Assembly: GCF_000744935.1 (NCBI RefSeq)
Contig: NZ_JQMW01000011.1
Coordinates: 434,001 to 498,000 of the forward strand
Source of the DNA: Clostridium sp. KNHs214
Lineage (GTDB): Bacteria; Bacillota; Clostridia; Clostridiales; Clostridiaceae
Reading direction: 5' to 3'
Length of the DNA: 64,000 bases
The notes under the pieces: generated by a model
What the model saw: only the letters and a program-made list of their open reading frames with translations
Told to the model about the DNA's origin: nothing
Database searches by the model: none
Shown: piece by piece, positions 16,937 through 26,592 of the stretch
Layout of the letters: each line of letters opens with the position of its first letter
How positions within the stretch are numbered: position 1 is the stretch's first letter
Position numbers and translations under genes: made by a program

Positions 16937-19246
16937 CTATGGTATAAAATTATAGAAAAATAGCTTCACATAATACTTGAATCTTCCTTCTACAGAAAGT
17001 ATGTACTTTTCTATAAATTCTATGAATTCCTTCCTGTTAAATTCGTCATCGACTATATTACCATAATGCTCTTTATAATATACATCTACCATACTTAAAA
17101 GATTATTTTTTAGTTGTTCATCCTTTATACTGTACACAAACTCTTTATCTCCTATGCTTTCTCCTCTTATTATATCTATACTCTTAAGTCTTCTAGCTGT
17201 GAAACAATAAAGAGGTATAATGCTATTTGATTTTATAATTTTTCTTTTTCTAATCCTATACAGTACATAACTCAATGCTAAAATACACATAAAAGCTAAT
17301 GCAGTAACAATTACTTTTATTTGCTTACTAGTGAATTTAATTCCTTGTTTATCTGATACAGAGTCTTCATTTTGCATATTTGTTACTTTATTCTTCTTAT
17401 TATTAACTTTTACATTATCTATATTTATGTTTGTAGTCTTTTTCTTCTTTTTTCTTCTATATTCTACTGGTGTAGGTGCTGAGTCAGCTATGGCCCAAAT
17501 ATCCCTTTCTGGATCAATTAAAACTTCACTCCAAGCATGAGCCTCTTCATTGGTTACACTTATACTAGATTTTTTATCTCCCTTTTTATCCACTTTAAAT
17601 CCTTCAGAATATCTAGCAGGAACACCCGCTATTCTACACATAACAGTCATAGCTGTAGCAAAATATGTGCAATATCCTTTTTTTTCATCAAAAAGAAAAT
17701 AATCTACAAAATCTTTTCCCTCTGGTACATCAAAAACTTCTAGTGTATATTGATAATTTTTATTTAAATAATCCATTATTCTTTCTACTTTTTCTTCACT
17801 GCTTTTGCTTCCATTTACTATATTATAAGTTAATTCATAAACTCTTCTTGGAACAGAATTAGGCATCTGTAAATAGTCTCTGTATTTAACCTTTATAGTA
17901 TCATCATCCATTACATTACTATTAGTCCCTAAGCTTTCCTCCTTAACATTATCTGAATTCTTAGAGAATATTTTCTCTTGATCTGGAGAATATATCATTT
18001 CACCTAAAAAATAAGCAGTATGACTCTTCCCATTTATTTTAAAATATTTTTGAAAATCCTCTATGCTTTCCAACGCTCCATCTACATATTTTACGGAATA
18101 CAACGAATTTTGTATCTCGGAATTTATAAATACTGGAGTATTATCGTAATATACTGTGCCATTGACTCCTTCAATATCATAAGGATATATTGGAACCATT
18201 ATGGACGTTGTTTTTATCTCTCTTGGAATAATTTTTACTTGGCGCCTTTCACCTTCTCCCGAATTATAAATGCTATGCTCTCTTATGCCTTGATTTTCTT
18301 TTTTCCAATAAGATATATTCTTAGTTTTCCACATAACACCATTATAATAATTTTTCATAGATCCTCTAATATATTTTATATAACTCCCCTGCATCTCAAA
18401 GGCTACCTTGTCATCTAACAGTATTCTTCCTCCAAGTTTTTTATCATTATTTGAGTACCCTGATAACCTCAAATTATATGAGCTTATCTTAGCTTTATCT
18501 AAGGGACTATGTTGGAAACTCTGTGCAAATTTATTTTTAAAATTGCCTTTATAATCAGTATAGTATTTCCCCTTAAAATTTTGAGGTAAAACTATAGATA
18601 TAGTTGAAACGATTAATGAAAAAATACAACAAAATATAACTACTTTTTTAAAACTAAGCTTCACTTCAATATTATCTTTAAGAAGTTTTTTCCGCATCTT
18701 GCTATAAGCAAAAATACCACTAGAAAATAAAGTGATAAATAAGAAAAGCTTTAAATTTTTCTTAACATCGTCAGTATATCCCAAAAACCACATGCATGTT
18801 ACATAAGCTAAATTCATAAATATTATTAAATTGTTAAATTTATAGCTTATGGCTAAAACTAATGGCACTACAAATATAAAAGCTAATATAAACATAAATT
18901 TATATTGAGCTAAGGCCGTTGGTTGTGCTTTTTCAGTTAATGTGTAAAGCTCGTTGAAATTGTTTATAAGCTCCCTTTCAATAAATCCATAAAAATTACT
19001 TTCATTCTTATATACAATTAAAAAAAAGAATAACAATATAGCCACCGTAGCTATTATTCTATATTTTCCTTTCTTTAAACCATAACTATATATCCAATAT
19101 ATAAGCAAACTTATTAAAAATAGAAATATAATATAGAAATAACTAAATCCTTTTATTATTAGAGTATCTTTTAATAGCTTCATTGCAAAGAGCAAGTTAA
19201 CAAGAACTCCAAAAATTAAAGCCCCTCTCTCTTTTATCCAGTTCAA
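16937..19246 (-). CDS. Membrane transglutaminase-like protease (TgpA-type)
   Basis: About 769 residues with five to six N-terminal membrane segments, a large extracytoplasmic region, a transglutaminase-like core with candidate catalytic Cys (GYCTYFATAM, about residue 526), His (EAHAWSE, ~570) and Asp (AIADSAPTP, ~586), a low-complexity lysine/asparagine linker, and another membrane helix near 670. MoxR, DUF58 and this protein form a standard cell-envelope module. The start is probably TTG at 19246, seven bases after a G6 run; an upstream TTG at 19261 overlaps it. Substrate unknown. Confidence 0.85.
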   Translation of the reverse strand: MNWIKERGALIFGVLVNLLFAMKLLKDTLIIKGFSYFYIIFLFLISLLIYWIYSYGLKKGKYRIIATVAILLFFFLIVYKNESNFYGFIERELINNFNELYTLTEKAQPTALAQYKFMFILAFIFVVPLVLAISYKFNNLIIFMNLAYVTCMWFLGYTDDVKKNLKLFLFITLFSSGIFAYSKMRKKLLKDNIEVKLSFKKVVIFCCIFSLIVSTISIVLPQNFKGKYYTDYKGNFKNKFAQSFQHSPLDKAKISSYNLRLSGYSNNDKKLGGRILLDDKVAFEMQGSYIKYIRGSMKNYYNGVMWKTKNISYWKKENQGIREHSIYNSGEGERRQVKIIPREIKTTSIMVPIYPYDIEGVNGTVYYDNTPVFINSEIQNSLYSVKYVDGALESIEDFQKYFKINGKSHTAYFLGEMIYSPDQEKIFSKNSDNVKEESLGTNSNVMDDDTIKVKYRDYLQMPNSVPRRVYELTYNIVNGSKSSEEKVERIMDYLNKNYQYTLEVFDVPEGKDFVDYFLFDEKKGYCTYFATAMTVMCRIAGVPARYSEGFKVDKKGDKKSSISVTNEEAHAWSEVLIDPERDIWAIADSAPTPVEYRRKKKKKTTNINIDNVKVNNKKNKVTNMQNEDSVSDKQGIKFTSKQIKVIVTALAFMCILALSYVLYRIRKRKIIKSNSIIPLYCFTARRLKSIDIIRGESIGDKEFVYSIKDEQLKNNLLSMVDVYYKEHYGNIVDDEFNRKEFIEFIEKYILSVEGRFKYYVKLFFYNFIP

Positions 19247-19342
19247 TACTTTTCCCCCCAACTCTAACAGTTCACCATTTATAATCCATGTTTTAACTCT
19301 ATTTGCGGAATATATACATATTAAGTGTTAATTTTGCAATGT

Positions 19343-20503
19343 TTAATTGAAATTGTTCTGTACTATACTATTTATATTTATAGTCTTAACCCCTATTTTC
19401 TCTAAGGATTCCATGTATTTGGCATTATAGGTGTCAACCAAGCAATATAATAACACTATTTTATAATTCTTGTTTATTAGTGAACATAAAGTATTCCAAA
19501 GTTTCTCATGAACTTCTGAAGTAACTATATAAATAAGTCCACCATAAGAAATATATTTTATATTCATATCTATAAAATCACAAAAATCTATATTGCCATC
19601 ACTTTTTTCTCTAACCATATCCTCCATAAATTCATTAAAAGACTGGAGATTATATACTTCTAGCTTGGTATTTTTACTATCACTTATAAATATTTTGCTT
19701 TTAATTCCATTTATGTTCATGTAGTTTATTAATGAAGCAGCTATCTCTATACATTTATCCTCTACCCATTTACCATTATCGGATGTGTAGCTTCCTCTAC
19801 TCATATTCAAAAACACATTGCCAAGCTTTCCACTAGTACTTTCAAAATTTTTAACATAAAGCTGTCTATGTTTAGCACTTAACTTCCAATGAACTCTTTT
19901 TAAACTATCTCCACTTACATATTTTCTAATATCTTTTAACAAAGATGTGTCTTCATTAAAGTTTCTGTTTATACTTCTACTATCACAAGTTCCATCTCCA
20001 AAAACCCATTTACCATCTATAGAGTATATTTTAGGGTATACTTTTATCTGCTTATTTTCTACGTAATATTCCTTTTTCAAAGAAAATATATTAAATAAGT
20101 CGTATCCTATTATATTAAACTTTCCTAAGTCAAACACTCCTCTAGAATTAAATGTCAAATTCAGCTTTATAATTCCACTTGTATTGGAATCTACATACAC
20201 GCAATGTCCATTATAATTTTTATCGAATAGCTTAATGCTATTATTAAATATATAAAGATATGGGATACTATAGTCTTTTACTAATATCTCCAAATCATCA
20301 CTTTCACCTACTGTATAAGAATTCTTTTTGCCTCTAAAAACTACATGTAAGTTTTCCATTACTTTATATATGTATATAAGCTCAATAATTAACGTAACCA
20401 CAAAGGTATAAAAAACAGCATAAGGAAGATTTCCTCCCAATATAATTGCTACTATAAAGGAGATTATGAGAATAAATATAAATTTTTTATTTATTTTTAC
20501 CAT
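19343..20503 (-). CDS. DUF58 domain membrane-anchored protein
   Basis: 386 residues: two N-terminal membrane helices, a beta-sandwich-like extracytoplasmic part, and the DUF58 core with RVHWKLSAKHRQLYVKNFE near residue 220, followed by a von Willebrand A-like segment. DUF58 proteins accompany MoxR ATPases. The gene overlaps the moxR 3' end by about 17 bases, showing coupling. I use the ATG at 20501-20503 since AAAGG lies 9 bases upstream. Confidence 0.82.
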   Translation of the reverse strand: MVKINKKFIFILIISFIVAIILGGNLPYAVFYTFVVTLIIELIYIYKVMENLHVVFRGKKNSYTVGESDDLEILVKDYSIPYLYIFNNSIKLFDKNYNGHCVYVDSNTSGIIKLNLTFNSRGVFDLGKFNIIGYDLFNIFSLKKEYYVENKQIKVYPKIYSIDGKWVFGDGTCDSRSINRNFNEDTSLLKDIRKYVSGDSLKRVHWKLSAKHRQLYVKNFESTSGKLGNVFLNMSRGSYTSDNGKWVEDKCIEIAASLINYMNINGIKSKIFISDSKNTKLEVYNLQSFNEFMEDMVREKSDGNIDFCDFIDMNIKYISYGGLIYIVTSEVHEKLWNTLCSLINKNYKIVLLYCLVDTYNAKYMESLEKIGVKTININSIVQNNFN

Positions 20504-21446
20504 TTTCATTTACCTTTGGTACCGCTATAGTACTTAAAATATCTTTGACTACATCATCTGATGTATAATTGCTTACCCTTGCTGAAGGGGTTAATATTAT
20601 TCTGTGGCTTAATACTGATAGAGCATTATCTTTCACATCTTCAGGTACTACATAATTTCTCCCATTCATAAGTGCATTAGCTTGCGATACTCTAAGTAGT
20701 GCCAAAGTTGCTCTAGTACTTGCACCTAGTACTAAAAATTTATTATTTCTAGTGGCATCAATTATATTTATTATATATTTATTTATGTCCTCGCTAACAT
20801 ATATTTCTCTAGCTTTATGCTGCAATAGCATTATATCTTCTGCTTCTGCAACGGCTTCAATATCTTCAATAGGCTCATTTTTTCTATATACATTTAATAT
20901 GCTTAATTCTGCATCCTGACTTGGATAACCTATTCTAACTTTCATCATGAATCTATCTAGTTGAGCTTCTGGAAGTGGATATGTACCTTCATACTCTATA
21001 GGATTTTGAGTAGCTAAAACAAAAAAAGGACTTTGCAGTTTATATACATTATTTCCTTCTGATACCTGTCTTTCTTCCATTACTTCAAGCAGTGCTGCTT
21101 GAGTTTTAGGGGAAGTTCTATTTATTTCATCTCCCAAAACTATATTAGCAAAAATAGGTCCTTTTATGAATTGAAATTCCATAGTCTTTTGATTATAAAT
21201 AGACACTCCTGTTATGTCTGAAGGCAACAAGTCTGGTGTAAATTGTATCCTACTATAGGACAAATTAAGTGACTTAGCTAAAGCTTTCACCAACATAGTT
21301 TTACCAACACCAGGTATATCTTCTATGAGGATATTTCCATTGGATATTATACCCTTTAATATATTTCTTATTTCAGCATTTTTACCTATTATAACCTTTT
21401 CCATATTATTTATTATTTTTTCTATTAATTCAACTTCTTTACTCAC
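20487..21446 (-). CDS. MoxR family AAA+ ATPase
   Basis: 319 residues. Walker A GVGKTML near residue 47, Walker B VLGDEINRTSPKTQAALLEVMEE near 107-130, sensor 1 LATQNPIEYEGTYPLPEAQLDRF near 146-169 and an arginine-finger/sensor 2 region follow. MoxR ATPases are chaperone-like activators of von Willebrand/DUF58 partners, here encoded next. The start is GTG at 21446 behind GAGGGGGT. First gene of the three-gene leftward operon. Confidence 0.93.
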   Translation of the reverse strand: MSKEVELIEKIINNMEKVIIGKNAEIRNILKGIISNGNILIEDIPGVGKTMLVKALAKSLNLSYSRIQFTPDLLPSDITGVSIYNQKTMEFQFIKGPIFANIVLGDEINRTSPKTQAALLEVMEERQVSEGNNVYKLQSPFFVLATQNPIEYEGTYPLPEAQLDRFMMKVRIGYPSQDAELSILNVYRKNEPIEDIEAVAEAEDIMLLQHKAREIYVSEDINKYIINIIDATRNNKFLVLGASTRATLALLRVSQANALMNGRNYVVPEDVKDNALSVLSHRIILTPSARVSNYTSDDVVKDILSTIAVPKVNENGKNK

Positions 21447-21479
21447 TTCTATTACCCCCTCTTTTTTTGATTAATTCCC

Positions 21480-21540
21480 AAACACCAACCTTAATCTCCA
21501 GTAACTAATTTCCAGTAACCAGTCCCAATCCCAAATTTTC
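21480..21540. repeat. Dispersed ctaatccc/ccagt-type intergenic repeat fragment
   Basis: The words TCTCCAGTAACTAATTTCCAGTAACCAGTCCCAATCCC match the type of sequence found at about 16880-16940, 49590-49655 and 60670-60745. It lies between moxR and the VanW gene. It is probably a decayed copy of a dispersed repeat. Confidence 0.5.
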
Positions 21541-21654
21541 TTAATTTTTAATAGGTATTTACATCTATTATATAACTTTAATCTGACTTTTTCTATTTTT
21601 TCCATAAAAATAATACTCATAAAAATATGAGTACTATTTTTTTAATTATATTTT

Positions 21655-21738
21655 GTTAAAATTATTCCGAGCTTTTATACAAGTCATAGAAGAGAAATTT
21701 CATAATTCCAATACATTGTACCTTTTTGTTGTTCAATC
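21655..21738. repeat. Half-copy relic of the 311-bp palindromic MITE
   Basis: ATTATTCCGAGCTTTTATAC, then AAGTCATAGAAGAGAAATTT and CATAATTCCAATACATTGTA, closely match the right arm of the elements at 51000-51310 and 52218-52528. The terminal CTTATTGTGGGTTAATC has decayed to CTTTTTGTTGTTCAATC. The left arm is missing. Confidence 0.7.
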
Positions 21739-21761
21739 ACTATATTTATTTAATCATGTTT

Positions 21762-23319
21762 TTAATTTGTTTTACTAGTATCTGTACTTGACGTTGCTGG
21801 CTCCTTACCTGGGTTAGAAGTTCCTGTACCTGATTTAGGAGTCTCTGTACTTGGTTTAGTATCTGTCTTAGGAGTTTCCGTACTTGGTTTAGCAGGTTCT
21901 ACACCTGGTTTGGTACTTGGCTTAGGAGTTTCTTCTGGTTTTTTTTCTGGTTTCTTAGTTCCTTTTTTTACTATGCCGTTTACAGGTCTATAGAAGTCAT
22001 CTGATATTAGTTCCTTTTTAACAAGATTTCCGTTTTCATATATATTTCTATAAACTTTAACTTTATAACCTGTATGTGCAGGTTGAATCTCCTCCGTCTT
22101 TCCCTCTTCTAAATTCGGATCATCTTTGGTCTGAACTGTTGCTTGCAAAGTTTGATACACAGTATTCTCTAACGAATAAGTTCTATTTTTTAAACTTTTA
22201 TTGCTGTATATATTGAATGTAACCACTCTACCGCCTGTGTATCCTACAACATAAATAGGATATTCAAATGTATTTTTAAATTTATAGTCTATATTTCCAT
22301 AATCTACAGTAGCGTCCATACCATAAGGCACGTAACTAGATGGAAATGAATGATGAGCTCTTTCTACAGAACTTAACCCAGCCTTTAGTACTGCATTGTA
22401 AAGAGTACTAGATACTTGACATACCCCTCCACCTAATCCTGACTCCAACTTATTTCCAACTATTACTCCAGCTGCCATATAACCCTTTTCTGCTGTCCTT
22501 CTTCCCACTACATTATTGAAACTAAATACTTCTCCTGGCATTACCAACGTACCATTTATACTTTCAGTAGATAACTTAACATTAGTGGCTCTTTGGTAGG
22601 ATGAACTTCTATAGCTTGTACTAAAAGTTGCTAGTAAAGTATCTATTTGTTTCAATTTTTCCTTAGTAACCTTTGGTTTTGCCACTTGTAGTGGCGCATC
22701 TAAGGCAAAATCTTCACCATTATTTTTTTCTATCTCCTCTTTTATTTTCTTCTCTAATTTATCTGCTTGTAGCTTTTTGCCTTCAACTTCTGAGATTATT
22801 TGTATCCCACCTGCATTAGTGAAGTTTATTTTTGCATCCTTAGGTTCTTTATCTACACTTTTAGAGATTTCAGCAATTATATCTCTTATTTTCTCATAGT
22901 CGTAAGTAAATTTAAGAGTAAAATTCTTTTTTTTTTGCCTTCTTTATGTCAAGGTATTTTTTAAAAATATTGCCTTCTTTACCATAGGAATACGCTTCAT
23001 CTAAAGCAGAATTAATGTCATATTTAATATTCAAATTAGAGTATTGTATATAATAACTTTTTCCTTCTGCCTTTATGGTAATTTTGTTATTTCTTTCTAT
23101 GGAATTTTGCTTTTCACCTAATATCTTCAAAGCCTGTTCCTTAGTTTTTCCTGATAAGTCTAAGCCCCCTATCTTTATTCCCGGTAAAATGACTCCTTGG
23201 TATTTTTTCACTTTAAAATAGGCGTAACTAGTAAATCCTACTAAAAAACATATAATTATTGCTATAAATGTAACAACTATATTTCTAAATCGTCTGCTCG
23301 TTTCATTTCTTGTTATCAT
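21762..23319 (-). pseudogene. VanW family protein with peptidoglycan-binding-type domain, frameshifted
   Basis: Two reading frames together make a normal VanW protein. From the ATG at 23319 (ribosome site AAAGGAGAG) come an N-terminal membrane anchor and a PG_binding_4-type segment (PGIKIGGLDLSGKTKEQAL). The frame breaks at a run of ten A (sense strand; T-run 22927-22936). With nine A the frame continues without a stop through KFTYDYEKI into the VanW core (GEVFSFNNVVGRRTAEKGY, GLGGGVCQVSSTLYNAVL) and a Pro/Thr/Lys-rich tail. Total would be about 518 residues. Sequencing error, phase variation or transcriptional slippage could all explain it. Confidence 0.85.
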
Positions 23320-23513
23320 AGTAATTCTCTCCTTTACATATCCTAAATCATTATACTACAAAAACCGCTAATGTTAATATATTTTTATATTTAAATATAC
23401 TATAATATTTTTTCTATATTACCAATTTGAGTATAATAATTTTATTTAAAAAAATATTTAATTATGCTAAAATTAATTTATAAACACTTGAAACTATTTT
23501 AGGGGGAATTGAC

Positions 23514-24551
23514 ATGAATTTAAATGAGGGAAAAATTAAATACTATTTAAATAACATTCTAACTATACCTAGTCCAACAGGTTATACTAATAAAATAATG
23601 GACTATATAAAAGAAGAATTACACATTATGGGTGCCTATTATTACACTACTAACAAAGGCGCCATAATTGTTTCTATTAAAGGAAAAGATGATGAAAACC
23701 AAAGAACTTTATCTGCCCATGTGGATACGTTAGGAGCTATGGTTAAAGGCATTAATGCCAATGGTACTTTGGCTTTAACCCCACTAGGTGGATATATGAT
23801 GAATTCAATAGAAGGAGAAAATTGTACTATAGAAACTATAGATGGTAAAGTTTTCACTGGAACAATTCAAACAAAAAAACCTTCTGTACATATAAGTGGT
23901 AATGATGCCAGGGAGCTTAAGAGAATCCCTGAAAATATGGAAGTAGTTTTAGATGAAAAGGTTTTTTCCAAAGAAGATGTGGAAAAATTAGAAATAAGTG
24001 TAGGTGATTTTATATGCTTAGATAGCAGAACTTCATTTACTGAAAAAGGTTTTATAAAAACAAGACATTTAGATGATAAAGCTAGCGTTGCTATTCTTCT
24101 TTATGTTATAAAATACATATTAGAAAATTCTTTAGAACTTCCTTACACAACCAACATATTAATAAGCAATTATGAAGAAGTAGGTCATGGTGCTTGTTAT
24201 ATACCTAAAAAGACCAGGGAATTTATATCCGTTGATATGGGCGCTCCTGGATTAGACCAAAATTCCTCTGAATATAGCGTATGTATATGTGCCAAAGACT
24301 CTTCCGGTCCTTATGATTTAGATATTAGAAAAAAGCTAACTAATATATGTAAAAAAAATAATATAGATTATAAAATAGATACTTATCCTTATTATGGTTC
24401 TGATGCCTCAGCTGCACTTAGGGCTGGTTGGGATATAAAAACTGGTCTTATAGGTCCTGGCGTTTTTGCATCCCATGCTTACGAAAGAACTCATATGGAT
24501 TCTATTTTAGCTACTGTGGAGCTTGTTCTTAACTATTGTTCCTGCAATTAG
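23514..24551 (+). CDS. M42 family metallo-aminopeptidase
   Basis: 345 residues. Metal and catalytic residues of the M42 (FrvX/PepA-like) family are visible: AHVDTLG (H69, D71), RHLDDKAS (bridging Asp near 183), NYEEVGHG (Glu pair near 220), YGSDASAA near 303 and SHAYERTH near 324 with the final His. These form TET-type dodecamers that remove N-terminal residues from peptides. AGGGGGAATTGAC precedes the ATG. It is transcribed alone and closed by the terminator at 24566-24620. Confidence 0.92.
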   Translation: MNLNEGKIKYYLNNILTIPSPTGYTNKIMDYIKEELHIMGAYYYTTNKGAIIVSIKGKDDENQRTLSAHVDTLGAMVKGINANGTLALTPLGGYMMNSIEGENCTIETIDGKVFTGTIQTKKPSVHISGNDARELKRIPENMEVVLDEKVFSKEDVEKLEISVGDFICLDSRTSFTEKGFIKTRHLDDKASVAILLYVIKYILENSLELPYTTNILISNYEEVGHGACYIPKKTREFISVDMGAPGLDQNSSEYSVCICAKDSSGPYDLDIRKKLTNICKKNNIDYKIDTYPYYGSDASAALRAGWDIKTGLIGPGVFASHAYERTHMDSILATVELVLNYCSCN

Positions 24552-24565
24552 ACAACCTTTCACAT

Positions 24566-24620
24566 AAAAAACTACCAAGTTTTTTTATGCATATTCTGCT
24601 TAAAACTCGGTAGTTTTTTT
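24566..24620 (+). terminator. Terminator of the M42 peptidase gene
   Basis: AAAAACTACCAAGTTTT / AAAACTCGGTAGTTTTTTT with a ~20-base loop and a 3' T-run. Confidence 0.85.
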
Positions 24621-24676
24621 ATCATGGCTGCTGTCATAAGACCTGATGGCAACTATACCTATAAATAATAATCTCC

Positions 24677-24714
24677 AAGTTTTAGACAAAGTAAAAAAGC
24701 TTCATCTAAAACTT
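24677..24714. repeat. Hairpin downstream of the AlkD-like gene
   Basis: AAGTTTTAGA / TCTAAAACTT inverted repeat, 35 bases beyond the stop of the leftward AlkD-like gene. It could act as its 3' end structure, though a T-run is lacking. Confidence 0.5.
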
Positions 24715-24748
24715 AAAAATTTGTTTATTAGAATAAGAAAGGGGCTAC

Positions 24749-25504
24749 TTATATTGATAACTTTCTATTGTTTTTTCTGAGATTTTTTATATTTTCTCTC
24801 TCATCTTCACTTAACCTTTTAGATTCTAATATTTTTTGTATAGATTTATTTCTAACTTCCCGGGAAATCTTTTCACTTTCTATAAATTCTAAAGTCAATG
24901 ACTTATCCTCAAAATAACAAGTACTTATAAGCCAAGCCATACCCATTACCACATAATATTCCTTACTGTCCACATACCTTATCATGAGAAATATATCTTC
25001 TATGTGTTTTTTATCTGTAAAATAGTTGTTTAGTAACACTAGTCCAAATCTAATCTCCCATGGGTTAGTGCTACGTATATATTTTTTAGTCCTTATAAAA
25101 AAACTTTCTCTGTTCTTTTTGACTACTTTTTTCAAGCTCCCAACAAAACTATCACATAAAGCCCAATTATGAATTCTTAGAATGTATAAATCTATATTAT
25201 TAAACATTTCCTTAGTATCTCCATAAGGCAGATTAGGAAAAAGCATACCTTGAATAAGCTTTTCTTCGTAGGTATCCCCCTCTTCCAAAAAATTATAGAA
25301 ATTCATCAAATCATTATTCTTAGAAAGACTTTTACTTATCTTCTTTAGATTAGGAATTCTAATGCCTATAGATTTCCCTAAGTTAGGAATAATTTTCTCA
25401 TTAAATTTTTTATACTCCTCATCTTTTATAGAATATAAAAATTCTTTAAATTCTGCATAACTTTCCTTATTCCATTGAATAATACTTAAATTATCTACAT
25501 CCAT
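24749..25504 (-). CDS. DNA alkylation repair protein (AlkD-like HEAT-repeat glycosylase)
   Basis: 251 residues of the DNA_alkylation_repair (AlkC/AlkD) family. IGIRIPNLKKISKSL near residue 47 and GMLFPNLPYGD, NWALCDSFVG and NPWEIRFGLVLLNNYF in the middle are typical. These HEAT-repeat proteins excise 3- and 7-alkyl purines without base flipping. The start follows AGAGATTATATGG with weak spacing. It lies just downstream of the TPM-domain gene on the same strand. Confidence 0.85.
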   Translation of the reverse strand: MDVDNLSIIQWNKESYAEFKEFLYSIKDEEYKKFNEKIIPNLGKSIGIRIPNLKKISKSLSKNNDLMNFYNFLEEGDTYEEKLIQGMLFPNLPYGDTKEMFNNIDLYILRIHNWALCDSFVGSLKKVVKKNRESFFIRTKKYIRSTNPWEIRFGLVLLNNYFTDKKHIEDIFLMIRYVDSKEYYVVMGMAWLISTCYFEDKSLTLEFIESEKISREVRNKSIQKILESKRLSEDERENIKNLRKNNRKLSI

Positions 25505-25531
25505 ATAATCTCTCCCAAAAATTTATTTAAT

Positions 25532-26383
25532 TTACCATCCTCCAGAAGAGCCTCCACCAGAAGAACTTCCTCCGCCGAAGCCTCCAAAGCCTCCGCCAGA
25601 ACTTCCACCGGAACTTCCTCCACCAAAACCCCCAAAGCCTCCAAAGTGATCATCGTCATCATCATGAAAATTTTTTCTTCCACTTCTTCCGTTAAAAAGG
25701 GAATCCCAAAACATAAATTCCATTAATTTACCTAAAAATCTACCCTTATTTCCAAAAACATCTAATAATATAAGTATAATTATTATACTTATAAATTTAC
25801 TCGAGCCTTTAGAACTACTTCCAGCTCGTTTTTTAGGCAAGTTAACTTTTTTATTTTTATCTAAACTTACATTATATTCCTTAGCTATTTTATCTACCAA
25901 TGCGGAATAGCTATACTTTAACCCTTTACCATAATTACCTTTCTTACCTTCTGGCTTAAAATACTCTTCTAATATTCTTTTAGATTGTATATCTGTAACA
26001 GCTCCTTCTAATCCTGTGCCAACTTCAACTTTCCATTTTCTATCTTCCTTAGACACTAGTATTAAAAGTCCATTATTTTTACCTTGCTGACCAATTCCCC
26101 ATGTTCTAAAAAGCTTATTAGCATAGTCATCTAAGTCCTGACCTTGTAATGATTTTATAGTTACTATTACTGCTTGAGCACCAGTTTTATCCTCTAGCTC
26201 TTTTCCTATAGATACTATAGTCTCTAACTCATCTTTTTCTATTATGTTTGCATAATCATTTACATACTTATATTCTGTAGGCTTTGGATAACGAGCCTCT
26301 CCATATACCGGTTGAAGACATAAAAAACATGCAAAAAATATACTTAGCAAACTAAATAAAAATCTATTTTTCGATTTTTTCAT
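25532..26383 (-). CDS. TPM domain (YgcG/Psb32-type) membrane protein with Gly/Ser tail
   Basis: About 283 residues: signal peptide (LFSLLSIFFACFLCLQPVYG), a TPM_phosphatase domain (NDYANIIEKDELETIVSIGKEL, VEVGTGLEGAVTD), one membrane helix near 195, and a C-terminal run of Gly, Ser and Phe ending in GGW. LemA lies just upstream; LemA/TPM pairs are common in Firmicutes, and the role is not settled. I use the ATG at 26381-26383, since earlier in-frame ATGs overlap the GGGATG that would serve as its ribosome site. Confidence 0.82.
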   Translation of the reverse strand: MKKSKNRFLFSLLSIFFACFLCLQPVYGEARYPKPTEYKYVNDYANIIEKDELETIVSIGKELEDKTGAQAVIVTIKSLQGQDLDDYANKLFRTWGIGQQGKNNGLLILVSKEDRKWKVEVGTGLEGAVTDIQSKRILEEYFKPEGKKGNYGKGLKYSYSALVDKIAKEYNVSLDKNKKVNLPKKRAGSSSKGSSKFISIIIILILLDVFGNKGRFLGKLMEFMFWDSLFNGRSGRKNFHDDDDDHFGGFGGFGGGSSGGSSGGGFGGFGGGSSSGGGSSGGW

Positions 26384-26420
26384 AATCATACATCCCATTT
26401 AATTATTTTAATTTCTATTT

Positions 26421-26539
26421 ACTCAACTTTGGCACATAAATTTTAATGATCATTTATACATTGATCATTACTCATACCTTTTGGTTATAACACTAAATAA
26501 AAAAGATAATTGTGATTTTATAACTGCGAAAGTTGAGCT
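26421..26539. mobile_element. Small MITE-like element between lemA and the TPM gene
   Basis: Terminal inverted repeats CTCAACTTTGGCA..TAAA (from 26422) and, on the other strand, CTCAACTTTCGCAGTTATAAA (to 26536) enclose about 115 bases without coding capacity. Flanks CTATTTA / CTATTAA could be a decayed target duplication. A second single end, TATAACTGCGAAAGTTGA, lies near 60637-60656. No transposase is present. Confidence 0.5.
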
Positions 26540-26592
26540 ATTAATCTAATATTTTTATGATTTTTTACAAATTTCTCTTTTTATATTAATGA

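Noticed and set aside
25495-25683. Glu/Val-rich frame overlapping the TPM protein tail
   Set aside because: Shadow of the Gly/Ser codon repeat of the real gene in another frame.
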